Assembly (NCBI GenBank): GCA_031263435.1
Contig: JAISFT010000022.1
Span: forward strand, 1 to 7,396
Direction: 5' to 3'
DNA length: 7,396 bases
From: Treponema sp.
GTDB taxonomy: Bacteria; Spirochaetota; Spirochaetia; Treponematales; Breznakiellaceae
A program made the translations under genes and the position numbers. The notes beneath the pieces are model-generated. The model made no database searches, was not told the DNA's origin, and saw only the letters and a list, made by a program, of their open reading frames with translations. The stretch's first letter is position 1, and the number at the start of each line of letters is the position of its first letter. This document shows, in pieces, positions 5,689 through 7,396 of this stretch.

Positions 5689-7029
5689 ATGAGTAGATTT
5701 GTTGACAGGCCCCGGTACTCCTGCGCCCTGGGGGGCGCGGTGGGAACCCTCCACGCCATACCCCGGGCCATCACTATTATTCACGGGTCCGCGGGCTGCG
5801 GCGGCAACATCAACACCGCCCTCAATTCCGGGGCGGGGTATTTGGGGGGCGGCTACTGCGGCGGCCTGGCCACGCCCAGTTCCAACGTGGTGGAACGGGA
5901 TGTGGTGTTTGGCGGGGAAGACCGGCTGCGGGAACAGATACACAGCACTCTGGAAATTGTAGACGGGGATCTCTACGTTGTAGTAACCGGCTGTATGGTG
6001 GACATGATCGGGGATGATACGGTGGCGGTGGTTTCCGAATTCAAAGGCGCCGAAAAGCCGGTGTTCGCCGTCCCCACCCCCAGCTTCAGGGGTAACGCCT
6101 TTACGGGCTACGAGTTGTTGATCAAAGGTTTTGTCGATCACTACATCGAAAAGGCCGAACAGAAAGATCCCCTGTCGGTAAACGTGCTGGGCATTGTCCC
6201 CGCCCAGGATGTTTTCTGGAAGGGGAATCTGCGGGAAATAAAACGAATCCTGGAAAAGCTGGGTCTCAGGGTCAACACCTTTTTTGGCGAAGGGGAAAAT
6301 CTGGACAACTTTAAAAATGCCGGAAAGGCCGCCCTGAATATTATCGTATCCAATCATTTCGGTATCGACAGCGCCCGCCATTTTGAGGAAGTCCACGGCG
6401 TCCCGTATATTGTTACCCCCTTCCCCATCGGCGCGGTGGCGGGGGAGACCTTCCTTAAAACCGTCGGCACTGCCCTCCGCATCGATCCGGTTCATACCGC
6501 CCGGATCATCGCGGAAGAGAAAAAGGTGTACTACAACTACCTGGAGCGAATCGCCGACATCTACAACGATGCGGACCTGCAGCGTTACGCCATCGTCGTG
6601 GGGGATTCAAGCTATGCCCCGGCCCTTACCCGTTTTCTTTCCGATGAATTGGGCTGGATACCGGGCCTGGTGGTGGTAACGGATCTGCTGGATGAAAACC
6701 AGCAGGAAACCGTTGGCGCCCAGTTTGCCGCCCTTAACTCTGCGCTGACTCCCCCGGTGTATTTTAATTCCGACGCCTCGTCGGTTAAGAAGTACCTGCG
6801 GGAAGTCTGGCCCCGGAACCGGAATAACCGTTACTACGATTCCCTGGGCCCCGCGGTGATCCTGGGCAGCGCCCACGAGCGGGACCTGGCCCAGGAATTC
6901 GGCTTTCCCCTGGTGCCCGTCAGCTTTCCGCTGACCAACCGCTGTATCATGAACCGGGCCTACGCAGGTTTTACCGGCGGACTTTCGCTGGCGGAAGATA
7001 TTTTTACCTATCTGGTAATGGGACGTTAA
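5689..7029 (+). CDS. nitrogenase-like beta-type subunit (NifK/MarK-like, component 1 family)
   Basis: A 446-residue protein of the nitrogenase component 1 family; true NifK chains are usually longer (about 460-520). The NifK P-cluster ligand pattern is complete: C12 in YSCALGG, C37 in HGSAGCGGN (25 apart, as in NifK 70/95) and C102 in TGCMVDMIGDD. S132 in TPSFRG matches the conserved HTPSF segment of NifK. Other beta-subunit traits are GNLREIKRIL (179-188) and FPIGAVAGETFL (245-256), which matches the LPIG...T.xFL segment of NifK and not the alpha chain. The glycine-rich stretch 48-59 carries an additional C57. It should pair with the NifD-like product downstream to form the alpha2-beta2 catalytic component, receiving electrons from a NifH-like protein not seen here. 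Its family includes nitrogenases and nitrogenase-like reductases such as methylthio-alkane reductase. Motifs place it in the family but do not give the substrate. Confidence 0.88.
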   Translation: MSRFVDRPRYSCALGGAVGTLHAIPRAITIIHGSAGCGGNINTALNSGAGYLGGGYCGGLATPSSNVVERDVVFGGEDRLREQIHSTLEIVDGDLYVVVTGCMVDMIGDDTVAVVSEFKGAEKPVFAVPTPSFRGNAFTGYELLIKGFVDHYIEKAEQKDPLSVNVLGIVPAQDVFWKGNLREIKRILEKLGLRVNTFFGEGENLDNFKNAGKAALNIIVSNHFGIDSARHFEEVHGVPYIVTPFPIGAVAGETFLKTVGTALRIDPVHTARIIAEEKKVYYNYLERIADIYNDADLQRYAIVVGDSSYAPALTRFLSDELGWIPGLVVVTDLLDENQQETVGAQFAALNSALTPPVYFNSDASSVKKYLREVWPRNRNNRYYDSLGPAVILGSAHERDLAQEFGFPLVPVSFPLTNRCIMNRAYAGFTGGLSLAEDIFTYLVMGR

Positions 7030-7100
7030 ATGTATGTCGTTAAAACGCATGCGTGTTACACACCTGTAAATGCATGTTAAACGCATACCGTTAAGCGCGT
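7025..7100 (+). repeat. degenerate gttaa-type repeats in the nifK-nifD spacer
   Basis: gttaa begins at 7025, 7039, 7076 and 7090, each followed by a variant of acgcatgc (atgtatgt, aacgcatg, acgcatac, gcgcgtct). The spacing is 14, 37 and 14 bp, so the copies form two 14-bp pairs. A further partial copy is at 7066 (gtaaatgcat). The perfect palindrome acgcatgcgt is at 7045-7054. The repeat begins at the nifK-like stop codon and fills most of the 104-bp gap. Possible roles are a repetitive regulator site or a decayed tandem repeat; none can be proved. Confidence 0.5.
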
Positions 7101-7133
7101 CTATGTGGAAGTTTATCACGAATGGAGGTTATC

Positions 7134-7396
7134 ATGAATTTTTTAGAGGCTAAATCGGCTCCCAGCAGGGAGGACCGGCTTCATGCGGCCATTGCCTTTG
7201 GCGGAACCTGCGCCCAGGTGCGGACCTGCGAAAAAGCTATGGCCCACGGCTGCACCAACCTTTCCGCCCGGGCCTTTACCATGGCCCAGGGCTGCCAGTT
7301 TACCCTGAGCCTGGGGATTCTTAACTCCATCAGGAACGCCGTAGTGATCATGCACGGACCCATAGGCTGCGGAATCTGCGCCACCGGGAACCTGGG
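7134..7396 (+). CDS. nitrogenase-like alpha-type subunit (NifD/MarD-like), 5' part only
   Basis: The first 87 codons of a component 1 alpha-type chain, cut by the window end. ATG 7134 has GGAGGT 4 nt upstream. MAQGC (C54) and IMHGPIGCG (C79) match the first two P-cluster ligands of NifD (62 and 88), here 25 apart; HGPIGCG is the alpha-type signature, in contrast to HGSAGC in the preceding gene. The third ligand and the cofactor ligands (equivalents of NifD Cys275 and His442) lie beyond the window. Unusual are three more cysteines near the N-terminus, C26, C32 and C40 (CX5CX7C), plus C82 right after the C79 motif. The order beta then alpha is the reverse of nifDK. It could also be a NifE-like scaffold subunit, but its direct pairing with a P-cluster-bearing beta chain favours a catalytic alpha subunit. 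Confidence 0.8.
   Translation, partial: MNFLEAKSAPSREDRLHAAIAFGGTCAQVRTCEKAMAHGCTNLSARAFTMAQGCQFTLSLGILNSIRNAVVIMHGPIGCGICATGNL

Noticed and set aside
5653..6495. 280-codon open frame on the minus strand
   Set aside because: Antisense to the well-supported NifK-like gene; no family resemblance.
5689..7396. Dark-operative (proto)chlorophyllide reductase or CfbC/D-type F430 reductase
   Set aside because: A NifB gene next to the subunits and the full P-cluster ligand set point to a nitrogenase-type cofactor enzyme; the pigment and F430 enzymes do not need NifB.

Overview
The window looks like part of a bacterial accessory locus: one strand, tightly packed, high GC in third codon positions, strong Shine-Dalgarno sites. 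The style of the proteins and of the exported binding protein (a short signal peptide ending in AYA, then a G/R/P/Q-rich start) reminds me of termite-gut spirochaetes (Treponema-like). This taxonomic guess is recollection only and is moderate to low in confidence. All convincing genes are on the + strand.

Layout. Positions 1-253 hold the probable 3' end of an unrecognised gene that runs into an imperfect inverted repeat (184-301). An AT-rich gap follows with a good sigma70-type promoter (TTGACT, 17 bp, TATATT) whose -35 box sits in the loop of a 9-bp palindrome. Downstream are a SsuABC/NitT-TauT-type importer in the order permease (437-1492), ATPase (1486-2280), periplasmic binding protein (2391-3398); a strong stem-loop with flanking A and T tracts (3467-3519); a cysteine synthase, cysK (3559-4506); a NifB-family radical SAM protein (4511-5512); a 78-bp inverted-repeat element (5568-5645); a NifK-like nitrogenase beta-type subunit (5689-7029); a degenerate repeat spacer (about 7025-7100); and the first 87 codons of a NifD-like subunit that runs off the window (7134-7396).

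How the genes may work together. NifB makes the carbide-containing Fe-S precursor cluster of nitrogenases, and the NifK-like chain retains all P-cluster ligand positions. The last genes therefore probably encode a nitrogenase-superfamily reductase that carries complex metalloclusters, not a chlorophyllide or F430-type reductase. The importer belongs to a family that often carries sulfonates and related small organic acids, and cysK fixes sulfide into cysteine. Together these suggest a nitrogenase-like enzyme in sulfur metabolism, comparable to the methylthio-alkane reductase (MarBHDK) of Rhodospirillum rubrum: import an organosulfur compound, cleave C-S reductively, capture the sulfur. The main alternative is a group IV nitrogenase-type system that really reduces N2, with CysK supplying cysteine sulfur for cluster assembly. 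No NifH or NifEN gene is present in the window. The deciding evidence (NifH partner, cofactor-ligand residues of the NifD-like chain) lies downstream of it.
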